Assembly: GCF_042219855.1 (NCBI RefSeq)
Contig: NZ_JBHJHP010000002.1
Location: forward strand, 372,001 to 436,000
Length of the DNA: 64,000 bases
Reading direction: 5' to 3'
Source: JBHJHP01 sp042219855
Lineage (GTDB): Bacteria > Bacteroidota > Bacteroidia > Bacteroidales > UBA5342
A program made the position numbers and the translations under genes. This document shows, piece after piece, positions 48,157-58,231 of the stretch (the stretch's first letter is position 1; each line of letters opens with the position of its first letter). The notes under the pieces are model-generated. The model did not search any database. It was given only the letters and a program-made list of their open reading frames with translations, and had not been told where the DNA came from.

Positions 48157-49671
48157 ATGAAAAATATTCTATTTTTTCCACTCTTCTGGATAGTTGTGGC
48201 GGGTTTGTGGAGTTGCGAAAAACAGCCCGGGGAGAAGGTTTTTGAAGAACCTGATGTCACGTTATCGGCCGATCCTTTAACCCTTTCGTTTAAGGCAGAA
48301 GGTGGCACCAAAACCATAGCGGTTTCTTCAAATACAACCTGGACGGTAAGTTATGATGCAGATTCCTGGTTTTATACATCGCTGCACACCGTAAAGGGAG
48401 ATGCAAATCTCACACTTTATGTTGAGCAGAATACTCTAACAGAAGAACGATCAGGCAGTTTAACCATATCAACCGATGGTGCTGATGATATTACGGTATC
48501 TTTTACTCAGGAAGCTGCAACGGAAGAAGATCCGGAAGAACCGGTACTTATTGCCGACTGGATTGAACCGGATCATACCGGAATGGAAAGTGATGCACTA
48601 ACACTCGCATCAAAAATCAGAATGGGCTGGAACCTGGGAAATACACTTGAAGCCATCGGCGGAGAAACCGCCTGGGGAAATCCCAGAACCAGCAATGATC
48701 TTATTCTGTCGGTAAAAAATGCAGGGTTTAACGGGGTAAGATTACCTTGTGCATGGAATCAGTATTTAGAAAATCAAACCACATACAAAATTAAGGATTC
48801 CTGGCTCGCCCGGGTGAAAGAGGTAATTGATTACTGTGTGAACAATGATATGTATGTTGTCCTGAATATCCACTGGGACGGTGGATGGCTTGAAAACAAC
48901 TGCACGGTGGATAAACAGGTTGAAGTAAATGCCAAGCAGGACTCCATCTGGAAACAAATCGCTAAATATTTCAGGGACTATGACGAGCACCTTTTGTTTT
49001 CAGGCGCGAATGAACCAAATGTTGAAAACCAGGAACAGGCTAATGTACTTAAGGTGTATATGCAGACATTTGTAAATGCTGTCAGGGCTACTGGCGGAAG
49101 AAATACCTACCGGAATCTGATCATTCCCGGTCCCTCCACTGACATTGATAAAACAAATCAGTTTATGAGCCTTCCGGATGATCCGACACCAAGCAGGATG
49201 ATGGCTGAGGTTCATTATTATTCCCCCTATCAGTTCTGCCTGATGTCAGAGGATGCAAACTGGGGTAAAATGTATTATTTCTGGGGAGCAGAGTATCATC
49301 TCAGTGATGCTGCCGGCCGTTATCCGGACTGGGATTGTGAAGAAGATTATGTAAAATCACAATTTGGGAAAATGAAAACAAAGTTTGTGGATAACGGTAT
49401 ACCTGTTATTCTGGGTGAATATGCAGCCATATGGCGCGACCTTAGCTATAACACGGTCTGGCAGGAAAAACATAACGAATCCCGGGTATATTTTTTAAGA
49501 TACGTTACTGAACAGGCTAAAAACTACGGATTGGTACCCTTTTACTGGGATCCCGGAACCCCGGCTAACATGAGTTCCGGCGTATTTAACAGGTATACGG
49601 ATACCGTTGGAGACCAACCGGCTTATGATGGCTTAATGGCCGGAGCTCAAAATGGAACATATCCATACTGA
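48157..49671 (+). CDS. BACON-GH5 endoglucanase lipoprotein (probable GH5_4 endo-xyloglucanase)
   Basis: A 504-residue lipoprotein with Cys20 after FFPLFWIVVAGLWS. A BACON domain spans about 34-120 (TIAVSSNTTWTVSYDADSWF), acting as spacer from the membrane. The GH5 domain (about 145-504) starts KIRMGWNLGNTLEAIGGETA, with LNIHWDGGWLEN. The acid/base is E286 in FSGANEPN and the nucleophile E421 in IPVILGEYAA. BACON-GH5_4 is the surface endo-xyloglucanase of known xyloglucan loci. The following gene starts 45 bases on, so the enzymes are probably transcribed together. Confidence 0.9.
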   Translation: MKNILFFPLFWIVVAGLWSCEKQPGEKVFEEPDVTLSADPLTLSFKAEGGTKTIAVSSNTTWTVSYDADSWFYTSLHTVKGDANLTLYVEQNTLTEERSGSLTISTDGADDITVSFTQEAATEEDPEEPVLIADWIEPDHTGMESDALTLASKIRMGWNLGNTLEAIGGETAWGNPRTSNDLILSVKNAGFNGVRLPCAWNQYLENQTTYKIKDSWLARVKEVIDYCVNNDMYVVLNIHWDGGWLENNCTVDKQVEVNAKQDSIWKQIAKYFRDYDEHLLFSGANEPNVENQEQANVLKVYMQTFVNAVRATGGRNTYRNLIIPGPSTDIDKTNQFMSLPDDPTPSRMMAEVHYYSPYQFCLMSEDANWGKMYYFWGAEYHLSDAAGRYPDWDCEEDYVKSQFGKMKTKFVDNGIPVILGEYAAIWRDLSYNTVWQEKHNESRVYFLRYVTEQAKNYGLVPFYWDPGTPANMSSGVFNRYTDTVGDQPAYDGLMAGAQNGTYPY

Positions 49672-49715
49672 AAGAGGAAATTTAACAAGTCAAAAAAAAG
49701 ACATAATTCATATTG

Positions 49716-52553
49716 ATGAAGCAAATTATTTTAATCTTACTTCTGGTCACCTGCACATTCGCATGTTCACACACCGGAACGGATTCAAAAAAGGATGGGG
49801 TAGTTGTTTATCCGACGCAACCGGTGAATGGAACAAAGGCGTTACGGATATCGTTTCCTGATGAGAATATTGTTAAAGTTGAAGTATCATCTTCGAAAAC
49901 ATTTGACGAGACAAAAAGTCTGATTGAGATACCTGATATCGAATCCGTTGCTTTCTCAACTATGGAAAATGATTCTGTCATCGAACTTACCACTTCAGGA
50001 ATAAGGGTCAGCATATCCAAACAATCCGGCGAAATCAGTTATTTTAAACCGGATGGTTCTCCTGTTATTCATGAACCTGAAAATGGAGGCAGACTTTTTG
50101 AGCCGGTAACGGTAGACGGAGTGGATGCTTTTAGCCTTCAACAACAATTCATTACTCCAAAAGATGAGGCCTTATACGGTCTCGGGCAACATCAGGCAGA
50201 TGAAATCAATTACAAAGGGAAAAACGAAGAACTGTTCCAGTATAACACCAAGGTATCCGTTCCGTTTATCGTTTCTACCAAAAACTATGGCATACTGTGG
50301 GATAATTATTCACTAACCCGGTTTGGTGATTCTAGACCCTATGACAATATCAACAGCTTAACACTTTACAACAAAGAAGGCAAAAAGGGAGGACTTACTG
50401 CCACATACATCGATGACAGGAATACTGATCATGTTTTCACCACACGTACAGAATCAACCATTGATTATGAAAATCTGGAAACGATTACTGACTTTCCTGA
50501 AAATTTTAAATTCAACAGGGCTGAGATAACCTGGGAAGGTGACATGGAAGCCACTGAGAACGGGATCTACCGCTTTCTCTGTTACTATGCAGGGTACACC
50601 AGACTGTGGATTGACGGTGAACTGCAGTTTGACAAATGGAGGACCTCATGGAATCCTTCTGTTGCCAAGTTTAACGTGAACATGAAAAAAGGAGAAAAAC
50701 ACCATATTAAACTGGAATGGATTCCTGATGGTGGTGTATCCTATATCGGACTTAAAGTTCTCTCTCCTGTTGATCCGGAACAACAAAACAACATCTCATT
50801 TTACTCTGAGATGGGTAAGAATATCCGTTACTATGTCATGACCGGAGAATCTATCGATGATGTTATCAGTGGTTACCGTAAGATAACCGGGAAAGCACAG
50901 GTTATGCCGAAATGGGCCATGGGATTCTGGCAAAGCCGTGAACGGTACAAAACACAGGATGAACTGCTGAATACCTTAAAAACGTTTAGAGAAAAGCATA
51001 TTCCAATAGATAATATTGTGCAGGACTGGTCATACTGGCCTGTTGACCAATGGGGGAGCCACGATTTTGATCTGAAGCGTTTTCCTGATGCAGCAGGCAT
51101 GAATAAAGCCGTTCATGACATGCATGCCCGCATCATGATCTCGGTTTGGCCAAAATTTTACATCAACACTGACCATTTTAAAGCTTTTGATGAACAGGGC
51201 TGGATGTACAGGCAGGCGGTTAAGGACAGCATTCGCGACTGGATACCACCCGGCTATATCGGTTCATTTTATGACGCCTATAATCCGGATGCAAGACAAC
51301 TTTTCTGGGATCAGATAAAAACAAAACTTTATTCCAAAGGCTTTGATGCCTGGTGGCTGGATGCCACAGAACCTGATATACAGTCCAATGCAAGTATTGC
51401 TTACCGTAAAAAACTGATGAACCCTACTGCCTTGGGACCGTCAACCCAATATTTCAACGCCTATGCACTGATGAATGCCAAAGGTATTTATGAAGGTCAG
51501 AGATCACTTGGAAATAATCAACGGGTATTTATTCTCACCCGTTCCGGATTTGCGGGAATTCAGCGTTATGGTGCTGCAACCTGGAGTGGTGACATCGGAA
51601 CCTGCTGGGAAGATATGAAAGCACAGATACCTGCCGGTATTAATTTTGCCATTGCAGGATTGCCATACTGGACGATGGACATTGGGGGTTTTTCGGTTCA
51701 AAAACGATTTGAAAGAGCCAGGGAAGGGAGTGAAGATATGGACGAATGGCGAGAACTGAATACGCGATGGTTCCAGTTTGGGGCTTTTGTACCGCTCTTC
51801 AGGGTTCACGGGCAGTTCCCGTATCGTGAAATGTTCAACCTGGCTCCGGAAGACCATCCTGCCTATCAGTCGATGTTGTACTACGATAAAATGCGTTACA
51901 GGCTGATGCCTTATATTTACAGTATGACCGGCTGGACCTACCTGAAAGATTATACACTTATGCGAGGCCTGGCCATGGATTTTGCGGAAGACAGCGCTGT
52001 TTACAATATCGGGGATCAGTATATGTTTGGTCCTTCACTGTTAGTAGCTCCGGTTTATCAGTACAAGGCAAGATCGAGAACCGTTTACCTGCCCGAATCA
52101 AAAGGCTGGTACAACCTGTATAATGGTAAATTTGAAAAGGGTGGACGTCAGATAGAGGCAGTAGCGCCATATGAACGGATGCCGCTTTATGTCAAAGCCG
52201 GTTCAATAATTCCGTTCGGACCGGAGATCGAATATACCGGTCAAAAGCCGGCAGATCCCATAACCCTGTATGTATATGCCGGAGATAATGCCACATTTGA
52301 TTTGTACGAAGATGAAGGAACCAACTATAATTACGAAAATGGTGCATATTCGGTCATCCCGGTTTCTTGGAATGATGATGAAGGTCTGCTCACCATTGGA
52401 GCCCGTAAGGGCAGCTTCATTGGTATGCTGAAAGAAAGAACATTTAATGTGGTTATAATTACAGAACAGAATAGTGTTGAGTTATATGCAATGAATCCTG
52501 ACATTAAAAAAGTGACTTATGCGGGTGAACCTGTAAGTGTAAGATTAAAGTAA
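49716..52553 (+). CDS. GH31 alpha-xylosidase-like lipoprotein with PA14 domain
   Basis: A 945-residue lipoprotein (signal ILILLLVTCTFAC, Cys17). An N-terminal sandwich has GLGQHQADEINYKGKNEEL. A PA14 insert (about 235-355: GIYRFLCYYAGYTRLWIDGE) is the mark of alpha-xylosidases such as Cellvibrio Xyl31A. The catalytic barrel has nucleophile D549 in AWWLDATEPDI and acid/base D626 in TWSGDIGTCWED, with the IPAGINFAIAGLPYWTMDIG stretch. It should remove alpha-1,6-xylose from xyloglucan oligosaccharides. A rho-independent terminator follows, so the next three enzymes form a second unit. ATG at 49716 is chosen over TTG three bases upstream. Confidence 0.92.
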   Translation: MKQIILILLLVTCTFACSHTGTDSKKDGVVVYPTQPVNGTKALRISFPDENIVKVEVSSSKTFDETKSLIEIPDIESVAFSTMENDSVIELTTSGIRVSISKQSGEISYFKPDGSPVIHEPENGGRLFEPVTVDGVDAFSLQQQFITPKDEALYGLGQHQADEINYKGKNEELFQYNTKVSVPFIVSTKNYGILWDNYSLTRFGDSRPYDNINSLTLYNKEGKKGGLTATYIDDRNTDHVFTTRTESTIDYENLETITDFPENFKFNRAEITWEGDMEATENGIYRFLCYYAGYTRLWIDGELQFDKWRTSWNPSVAKFNVNMKKGEKHHIKLEWIPDGGVSYIGLKVLSPVDPEQQNNISFYSEMGKNIRYYVMTGESIDDVISGYRKITGKAQVMPKWAMGFWQSRERYKTQDELLNTLKTFREKHIPIDNIVQDWSYWPVDQWGSHDFDLKRFPDAAGMNKAVHDMHARIMISVWPKFYINTDHFKAFDEQGWMYRQAVKDSIRDWIPPGYIGSFYDAYNPDARQLFWDQIKTKLYSKGFDAWWLDATEPDIQSNASIAYRKKLMNPTALGPSTQYFNAYALMNAKGIYEGQRSLGNNQRVFILTRSGFAGIQRYGAATWSGDIGTCWEDMKAQIPAGINFAIAGLPYWTMDIGGFSVQKRFERAREGSEDMDEWRELNTRWFQFGAFVPLFRVHGQFPYREMFNLAPEDHPAYQSMLYYDKMRYRLMPYIYSMTGWTYLKDYTLMRGLAMDFAEDSAVYNIGDQYMFGPSLLVAPVYQYKARSRTVYLPESKGWYNLYNGKFEKGGRQIEAVAPYERMPLYVKAGSIIPFGPEIEYTGQKPADPITLYVYAGDNATFDLYEDEGTNYNYENGAYSVIPVSWNDDEGLLTIGARKGSFIGMLKERTFNVVIITEQNSVELYAMNPDIKKVTYAGEPVSVRLK

Positions 52554-52573
52554 ATGATGAATGGATTTTTCTC

Positions 52574-52604
52574 ACCCGGTAATAGGTGTATTACCGGGTT
52601 TTTA
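52574..52604 (+). terminator. Rho-independent terminator after GH31
   Basis: ACCCGGTAAT (52574-52583), six-base loop, ATTACCGGGT (52590-52599) followed by TTTTT. It splits the locus into SusC-to-GH31 and GH3-GH39-GH43 units. Confidence 0.85.
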
Positions 52605-52714
52605 GTCAAAAAATATAGAAGTGAAAACACTTATACTTAATGCTCACAATGATTGATCAGAATTTTTAGAGAACTAATTTGCGAAAACAGTAGATGAAAT
52701 TAAACGATATAACG

Positions 52715-54892
52715 ATGAACAGAACCTTGTTTTTAATCCTGACGGCTTTCTTTTTTACAGGAATAATGCATGCTCAGAGTAGTACAGCTATGGATAAAGA
52801 GATTGAATCGATCCTGTCAAAACTTACCCTGAAAGAGAAGGTGGCTATGTGCCACGCACAATCCAAATTCAGTACACCCGGAGTGGAACGGCTGGGCATT
52901 CCTGAAGTCTGGATGTCGGATGGTCCTCATGGTGTAAGGGCAGAGATCAACTGGGACGATTGGGGATATGCAGGATGGACCAACGACTCCATCACTGCAT
53001 TCCCTGCTTTAACCTGTCTTGCGGCAACTTTTAATCCTGAGCTTTCGGGAGAATACGGATTTGCTGTTGGCGAAGAAGCACGCTACCGCAAAAAGGATGT
53101 GCTGCTGGGACCCGGCGTGAATATCTATCGTACACCAATGAATGGCCGCAATTTTGAATACATGGGCGAAGATCCGTTTCTGGCTTCCACCATGGTAGTG
53201 CCTTATATTCAGGGCGTTCAGAAAAGTGGTGTTGCTGCCTGTGTGAAACATTATGCACTCAACAATCAGGAAGAGTGGCGCGGACACATCAATGTGAAGG
53301 TCAGCGACCGTGCCTTGCATGAAATTTATCTGCCCGCTTTTAAGGCCGCTGTGACCAAAGGTGAGGCCTGGGCACTGATGGGCGCTTACAACAAATATAA
53401 TGAACAACATTGCTGCCATAATGAAATCCTGTTAAACAAAATACTGAAGAAAGACTGGGGATTTGATGGCGTTGTCGTTTCGGACTGGAGCGGTGCCCAT
53501 AACACCATGGAGTCCGCATTATACGGCCTTGATATGGAAATGGGAACCATGACCAACGGAATGACGGACAGTGAAGAATATGCCTACGACCATTATTACC
53601 TGGCCTCTCCTTTTTATGCATTACTGAAAGAAGGGAAAATCGATGAATCGGTTGTGGATGATAAAGTAAGGCGGATCCTCCGTCTGATGCTTCGCACCAA
53701 TATGAATGCAAACCGCCCAGCAGGCAATAAGAATACCAAAGCGCACCAGGATGCCGCACGTAAAATTGCGACTGATGGTATAGTCTTGCTGAAAAATAAG
53801 GACAACTTCTTTCCACTCAATCCTGAAACAACCATGACCATTGCCGTAATCGGAGAAAATGCCACCAAATCCATGACGATTGGTGGTGGTTCATCCGAAC
53901 TGAAAGCGCAATATGAAATTTCTCCTCTTCTGGGCATTAAAAACCGCTTTAAAAATGCAACCATCATCCATGCCATGGGTTATGCTTCAGGTCCATCTGC
54001 TTATGGCAGGGTAGTACCTTCTAAACTGGATGCGGATTCTCTGTTCAAAGCTGCGGTAAAAGCTGCAGCATCTGCCGATATGGTGCTTTTCATCGGAGGG
54101 TTGAACAAGAACCATCACCAGGATTGTGAAGGTGGCGACCGTTTGACCTTTGGTCTGCCATTCGGACAGGAAGAATTGATAACTGAAATTTCAAAAGTGA
54201 ATCCAAATATCGGCTTGGTACTGGTCAGTGGCAATGCGGTTGCCATGCCATGGCTCAACAAGGTAAAAGCTGTACTGCAAAGCTGGTACCTGGGCAGTGA
54301 AGCCGGTAATGCCATTGCAGAAGTGATCAGTGGTGACGTGAATCCGTCAGGGAAACTGCCGTTCACATTCCCCGTTAAACTTGAGGATAATGCGGCCCAT
54401 CATTTCGGGGAACTCTCCTATCCCGGCAATAACGTTGATGTGGTTTATGAAGAAGGTATACTGGTAGGTTACCGCTGGCATGATACAAAAAAGATAAAAC
54501 CACAATTTGCCTTTGGATACGGCTTGTCTTATACCGGCTTTGATCTGAATAATATTAAAACGGACAAAAAAACGTATTCTGCGGATGATAAGATCCGGGT
54601 AAGCTGTGAAGTCAAAAACTCAGGCTCCAGGGATGGCGCTGAAGTTATTCAGGTTTATATCGGAAAGCCCGGATCTGAAGTGACGCGGGCTTTAAAAGAG
54701 CTGAAGGGATTTAAAAAGGTATACGTGAAAGCCGGCAAGTCGGAACAGGTGTTGGTGGAATTAAACGTCAACGACCTGGCATACTACAACGAATCAGCAG
54801 CTGACTGGTCACTTGAAAAAGGTAATTACATCGTTTATGTGGGCAATGCATCTGATAATATTGCGCAAAAACTGAAAATAAAAATCGATTAA
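52715..54892 (+). CDS. GH3 beta-glucosidase/beta-xylosidase
   Basis: A 725-residue periplasmic enzyme with signal LILTAFFFTGIMHAQ. GH3 N-domain: RLGIPEVWMSDGPHGVRAEI, MEYMGEDPFL-type segment (NFEYMGEDPFLASTMVV), and the nucleophile D257 in GVVVSDWSGAHNTMESALYG. C-domain: acid/base region DCEGGDRLTFGLPFGQEELI and SGNAVAMPWLNKVKAVLQSW; the end is a fibronectin-type III domain (about 630-725). In xyloglucan loci GH3 enzymes remove glucose from the backbone after GH31 action. An in-frame ATG seven codons upstream exists, but the signal starts at 52715. Confidence 0.92.
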   Translation: MNRTLFLILTAFFFTGIMHAQSSTAMDKEIESILSKLTLKEKVAMCHAQSKFSTPGVERLGIPEVWMSDGPHGVRAEINWDDWGYAGWTNDSITAFPALTCLAATFNPELSGEYGFAVGEEARYRKKDVLLGPGVNIYRTPMNGRNFEYMGEDPFLASTMVVPYIQGVQKSGVAACVKHYALNNQEEWRGHINVKVSDRALHEIYLPAFKAAVTKGEAWALMGAYNKYNEQHCCHNEILLNKILKKDWGFDGVVVSDWSGAHNTMESALYGLDMEMGTMTNGMTDSEEYAYDHYYLASPFYALLKEGKIDESVVDDKVRRILRLMLRTNMNANRPAGNKNTKAHQDAARKIATDGIVLLKNKDNFFPLNPETTMTIAVIGENATKSMTIGGGSSELKAQYEISPLLGIKNRFKNATIIHAMGYASGPSAYGRVVPSKLDADSLFKAAVKAAASADMVLFIGGLNKNHHQDCEGGDRLTFGLPFGQEELITEISKVNPNIGLVLVSGNAVAMPWLNKVKAVLQSWYLGSEAGNAIAEVISGDVNPSGKLPFTFPVKLEDNAAHHFGELSYPGNNVDVVYEEGILVGYRWHDTKKIKPQFAFGYGLSYTGFDLNNIKTDKKTYSADDKIRVSCEVKNSGSRDGAEVIQVYIGKPGSEVTRALKELKGFKKVYVKAGKSEQVLVELNVNDLAYYNESAADWSLEKGNYIVYVGNASDNIAQKLKIKID

Positions 54893-54915
54893 CCAAACGT
54901 GAAACTGAAATCCCA

Positions 54916-56490
54916 ATGAAAGTATTTTTTCTTTATACATGTCTTCTTCTAATCTCTTCATTTGAAATTCTTACGGCACAGAACGGAACCAATAACCGCA
55001 CTATTTCAGCTGATGTTGAGCATGAGAAGGGTCCGATGAATCAAATGTTCAAGGAATGTATCGGTGCCGGCAGAGCAAACGAAGGTTTAAGGGCTGACTG
55101 GCAGCAACAACTGAAAACTGTAAAACAGGACTGCGATTTCAGATATATCAGAATGCACGGTCTGTTAACAGACGACATGGCTGTATATAAAGAAGACAGG
55201 CAGGGAAATCCTGTATATAATTTTCAGTACATCGATGTACTGTATGATTATATTCTTGACATTGGAATGAAGCCCTTTGTTGAACTGGGCTTTATGCCTT
55301 CTGCACTGGCTAGCGGAAGGGAAACCATTTTCTGGTGGAAAGGTAATGTCACACCTCCGAAAGACTATAACAAATGGGGCGATCTGATTCGAAACCTGGT
55401 GTTGCACTGGACCGAACGTTACGGATCGGATGAAGTAAATACCTGGTATTTTGAAGTATGGAATGAGCCTAACCTGACACCCGGATTCTGGACCGGATCA
55501 CAGGAAGACTATTTTAAACTGTATACCTATGCAGCCAATACTGTTAAAAGTGTAAACCAGGATTATAAGGTGGGTGGCCCTGCAACTGCTGGTGCAGCAT
55601 GGGAACCGGAAATGATCGCATACTGTTACAAAAACAGTGTTCCACTGGATTTTATCAGTACCCATTCATATGGCGTGGATGCAGGTTTTCTGGATGAATT
55701 CGGAGGAAGAGGAACCAGACTCAGTCAAAATGACCGGAGCGTGAGCCAGGATGTTATTCAGTCCCGAAAAGAGATCTCAGCATCTAAAATGCCGGACCTT
55801 GAATTGCACTATACGGAATGGAGTTCATCTTACACCCCTGCGGATCCTTTACATGACAGCTATCACGAAGCGGCATATATACTGGATAGAATAAAGCAAT
55901 CCGGTGATGCGGCAACATCCATGTCTTACTGGGTTTTTACTGATATTTTTGAAGAGGCCGGTCCCCGATTTACGCCTTTTCATGGTGGCTTTGGATTGAT
56001 GAATACCCAGGGGATTAAAAAGCCGGCATATCATGCATATGCATTTATGAATAAGCTTGGAATTACAGAGCTTCAGAATGATGATAAGGCCTCCTGGATA
56101 TGTAAAAATGATGACAATACATATCAGGTTCTGTTCTGGGATTATACCTACACTTTGCCTGATTCTGTCAATAACCAGGACTATTACAATAAAGATTTGC
56201 CGGCAAAAGACAAAGGAACAGTGACCGTAGATTTATCAGGCATTCCGGAAGGCCGATACAGGCTTGAAGTGTACCGAACCGGCTACATGCATAACGATCC
56301 GTATACCCTGTATTGCCACCTTGATAAACCGGATCAGCTGACAAAAAAACAGGTAGAGTTTCTCAAACAGGAAAGTAATGGCGAAGCAGAACTTTGTGTG
56401 TTGACGACTATTGATGCCACCGGAAAGTTCAAACATGAATTCCCGCTTCGGGAGAATGATGTATATCTGATCAACCTAATACAACTATAA
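54916..56490 (+). CDS. GH39-like glycoside hydrolase
   Basis: A 524-residue secreted enzyme with signal FFLYTCLLLISSFEILTA. The barrel shows FRYIRMHGLLTDDMAVYKED, acid/base E184 in WYFEVWNEPNLTPGFW, FISTHSYGVDAGFLDEFGG and nucleophile E301 in LELHYTEWSSSYTPADPLHD. This is the GH39 beta-xylosidase signature pattern. A C-terminal beta-sandwich (about 400-524) follows. It removes beta-xylose, or less often alpha-arabinose, from oligosaccharides. GH39 is not usual in xyloglucan loci, so it may act on arabino-xylose side chains or show that the target glycan also carries beta-xylose. The next gene overlaps it by one base. Confidence 0.85.
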   Translation: MKVFFLYTCLLLISSFEILTAQNGTNNRTISADVEHEKGPMNQMFKECIGAGRANEGLRADWQQQLKTVKQDCDFRYIRMHGLLTDDMAVYKEDRQGNPVYNFQYIDVLYDYILDIGMKPFVELGFMPSALASGRETIFWWKGNVTPPKDYNKWGDLIRNLVLHWTERYGSDEVNTWYFEVWNEPNLTPGFWTGSQEDYFKLYTYAANTVKSVNQDYKVGGPATAGAAWEPEMIAYCYKNSVPLDFISTHSYGVDAGFLDEFGGRGTRLSQNDRSVSQDVIQSRKEISASKMPDLELHYTEWSSSYTPADPLHDSYHEAAYILDRIKQSGDAATSMSYWVFTDIFEEAGPRFTPFHGGFGLMNTQGIKKPAYHAYAFMNKLGITELQNDDKASWICKNDDNTYQVLFWDYTYTLPDSVNNQDYYNKDLPAKDKGTVTVDLSGIPEGRYRLEVYRTGYMHNDPYTLYCHLDKPDQLTKKQVEFLKQESNGEAELCVLTTIDATGKFKHEFPLRENDVYLINLIQL

Positions 56491-57995
56491 TGCAACAGAA
56501 AGTAATTTTATATCTCCTGTTCATTTCTCTTACTTCGGTTCTAAATGCACAGTATCAAAAGAATGAATTAACAAAAAATGCGTTTCAGAACCCCGTTTTT
56601 TCAGGTGATTATCCTGATCCGAGTATTCTGGTCGACGGAAAAGACTACTATATGGTCCATTCGTCTTTTGAATATTACCCGGGATTGTTAATATGGCATT
56701 CCACCGATTTAATAAACTGGACACCGGTGGCCAATGCCCTGTTTAAATATGTTGGTTCCGTTTGGGCACCCGACCTCGTTAAATATGAAGGGAAATATTA
56801 CATTTATTTCCCGGCAAGTGGTACAAATTATGTTGTATCTGCCGATAACATTGCAGGTCCGTGGAGTGACCCGGTAGAACTGGATGTAAGCATGATTGAT
56901 CCGGGCCATGTAACAGACAGGGAAGGAAACCGCTATCTCTATTTCAGCAGTGGCAGTTATGTGCCATTAAGCAAAGACGGCATGTCTATCTCAGGGGATA
57001 TTAAGCACAGTTATGGTGGCTGGGAAATACCAAGGGATTGGTCTGTGGAATGTTTTTGTATGGAAGGACCCAAACTGGTTAAGCACGAAGCGTACTATTA
57101 TCTGACGGTTGCAGAAGGCGGAACAGCAGGTCCTCCAACCGGACACATGGTGATTTCGGCGCGCTCAGAATCACCTCTGGGTCCCTGGGAAAACTCCCCG
57201 TATAATCCGGTGCTAAGAGCCAAAACCAACGATGAAAAATGGGGTTCGGTGGGTCATGGTACCGTATTTGAAGATGCCGAGGGTAAATGGTGGATTGTTC
57301 TTCATGGCTATGAGCATGAGCATTACAACATGGGCCGTCAAACATTGCTGTTACCAATAGAATGGACGCCTGATGGCTGGTACAGAATACCTGATAACAT
57401 CAGCCTGGAAAGTCCCGTTAAAAAGGATGTAATCCATCAACCAAAAACACCATTTACTTTAAACGATGATTTCAGTGAAAAGAAACTTAAACCGCACTGG
57501 AAGTTTTTCGGGGAATATGATGTTTCCAGGTTCAGCTTTGATAAGGGCATAATAATTAAAGGAAAAGGGAACTCTATTCCGGAGTGCTCTCCTCTGCTTT
57601 GTATGCCTTCAGACCACTCTTATACCGCAGAGGTAGAAATTGTTATTGAAAATGATGCCATAGCCGGGTTGGTTGTCTTCTATAACAAAAATGCTTATTC
57701 GGGAATTCTGGCTGATTCTAAAAATATTCTCACCAATATAAGAGGCTGGCAGTTTGAAACAGAAAAAAATGTCGTGAACAGACACGTCTTCCTCAGGATA
57801 AAAAATGTGGATAATATTGTGGATATGTACTACAGCACAGACGGGAAATCATGGAATAAGACAGAAAACTCGCTTGAAGTTTCAGCTTTTCACCATAATG
57901 TTCTTGGTGGTTTTATGAGCATGCGTATCGGATTGTGTTCCATAGGAAACGGAAAGGTACGATTCAGAAATTTCAAATATACACGAATGGAATAA
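56490..57995 (+). CDS. GH43 beta-xylosidase / alpha-L-arabinofuranosidase
   Basis: A 501-residue enzyme with signal YLLFISLTSVLNAQ. A five-bladed propeller domain (about 30-305) begins FQNPVFSGDYPDPSILVDGK with the catalytic base Asp. GSVWAPDLVKYEGKYYIYFP and MIDPGHVTDREGNRYLYFSS (pKa Asp) follow, and the acid Glu is in CFCMEGPKLVKHEAYYYLTV. A C-terminal sandwich (about 320-501: LNDDFSEKKLKPHWKFFGEY) is the GH43 C2 / DUF1349-type domain. Substrates are beta-xylosides or arabinofuranosides. Together with GH39 it handles side-chain or terminal pentoses. Its start overlaps the GH39 stop (TAATG), so they are coupled. Confidence 0.9.
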   Translation: MQQKVILYLLFISLTSVLNAQYQKNELTKNAFQNPVFSGDYPDPSILVDGKDYYMVHSSFEYYPGLLIWHSTDLINWTPVANALFKYVGSVWAPDLVKYEGKYYIYFPASGTNYVVSADNIAGPWSDPVELDVSMIDPGHVTDREGNRYLYFSSGSYVPLSKDGMSISGDIKHSYGGWEIPRDWSVECFCMEGPKLVKHEAYYYLTVAEGGTAGPPTGHMVISARSESPLGPWENSPYNPVLRAKTNDEKWGSVGHGTVFEDAEGKWWIVLHGYEHEHYNMGRQTLLLPIEWTPDGWYRIPDNISLESPVKKDVIHQPKTPFTLNDDFSEKKLKPHWKFFGEYDVSRFSFDKGIIIKGKGNSIPECSPLLCMPSDHSYTAEVEIVIENDAIAGLVVFYNKNAYSGILADSKNILTNIRGWQFETEKNVVNRHVFLRIKNVDNIVDMYYSTDGKSWNKTENSLEVSAFHHNVLGGFMSMRIGLCSIGNGKVRFRNFKYTRME

Positions 57996-58231
57996 AACAC
58001 CTCCCGGCAACCTTTTGCTTAATATGATATCCCTGAAAAACTCAGTTAGATCCTTTATTCAAGGCTAACAGTTTTCGCAGGAAATTTTAAAATCCATAAC
58101 TTTAATTTATCATGTTTTGTAACAGCAGGACTGGCAGAGCGTCTGAAAGCAATTTTTTTAATTTTGAAGTAATTTAAGCTGCTTACGGAGTGGAATAGTA
58201 ATATTAAAATGTCAGGGATATTTGCTTCCAA

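Noticed and set aside
53340..53816. Open frame of 158 codons on the minus strand
   Set aside because: It is antisense to the GH3 gene, where catalytic motifs are intact on the plus strand.
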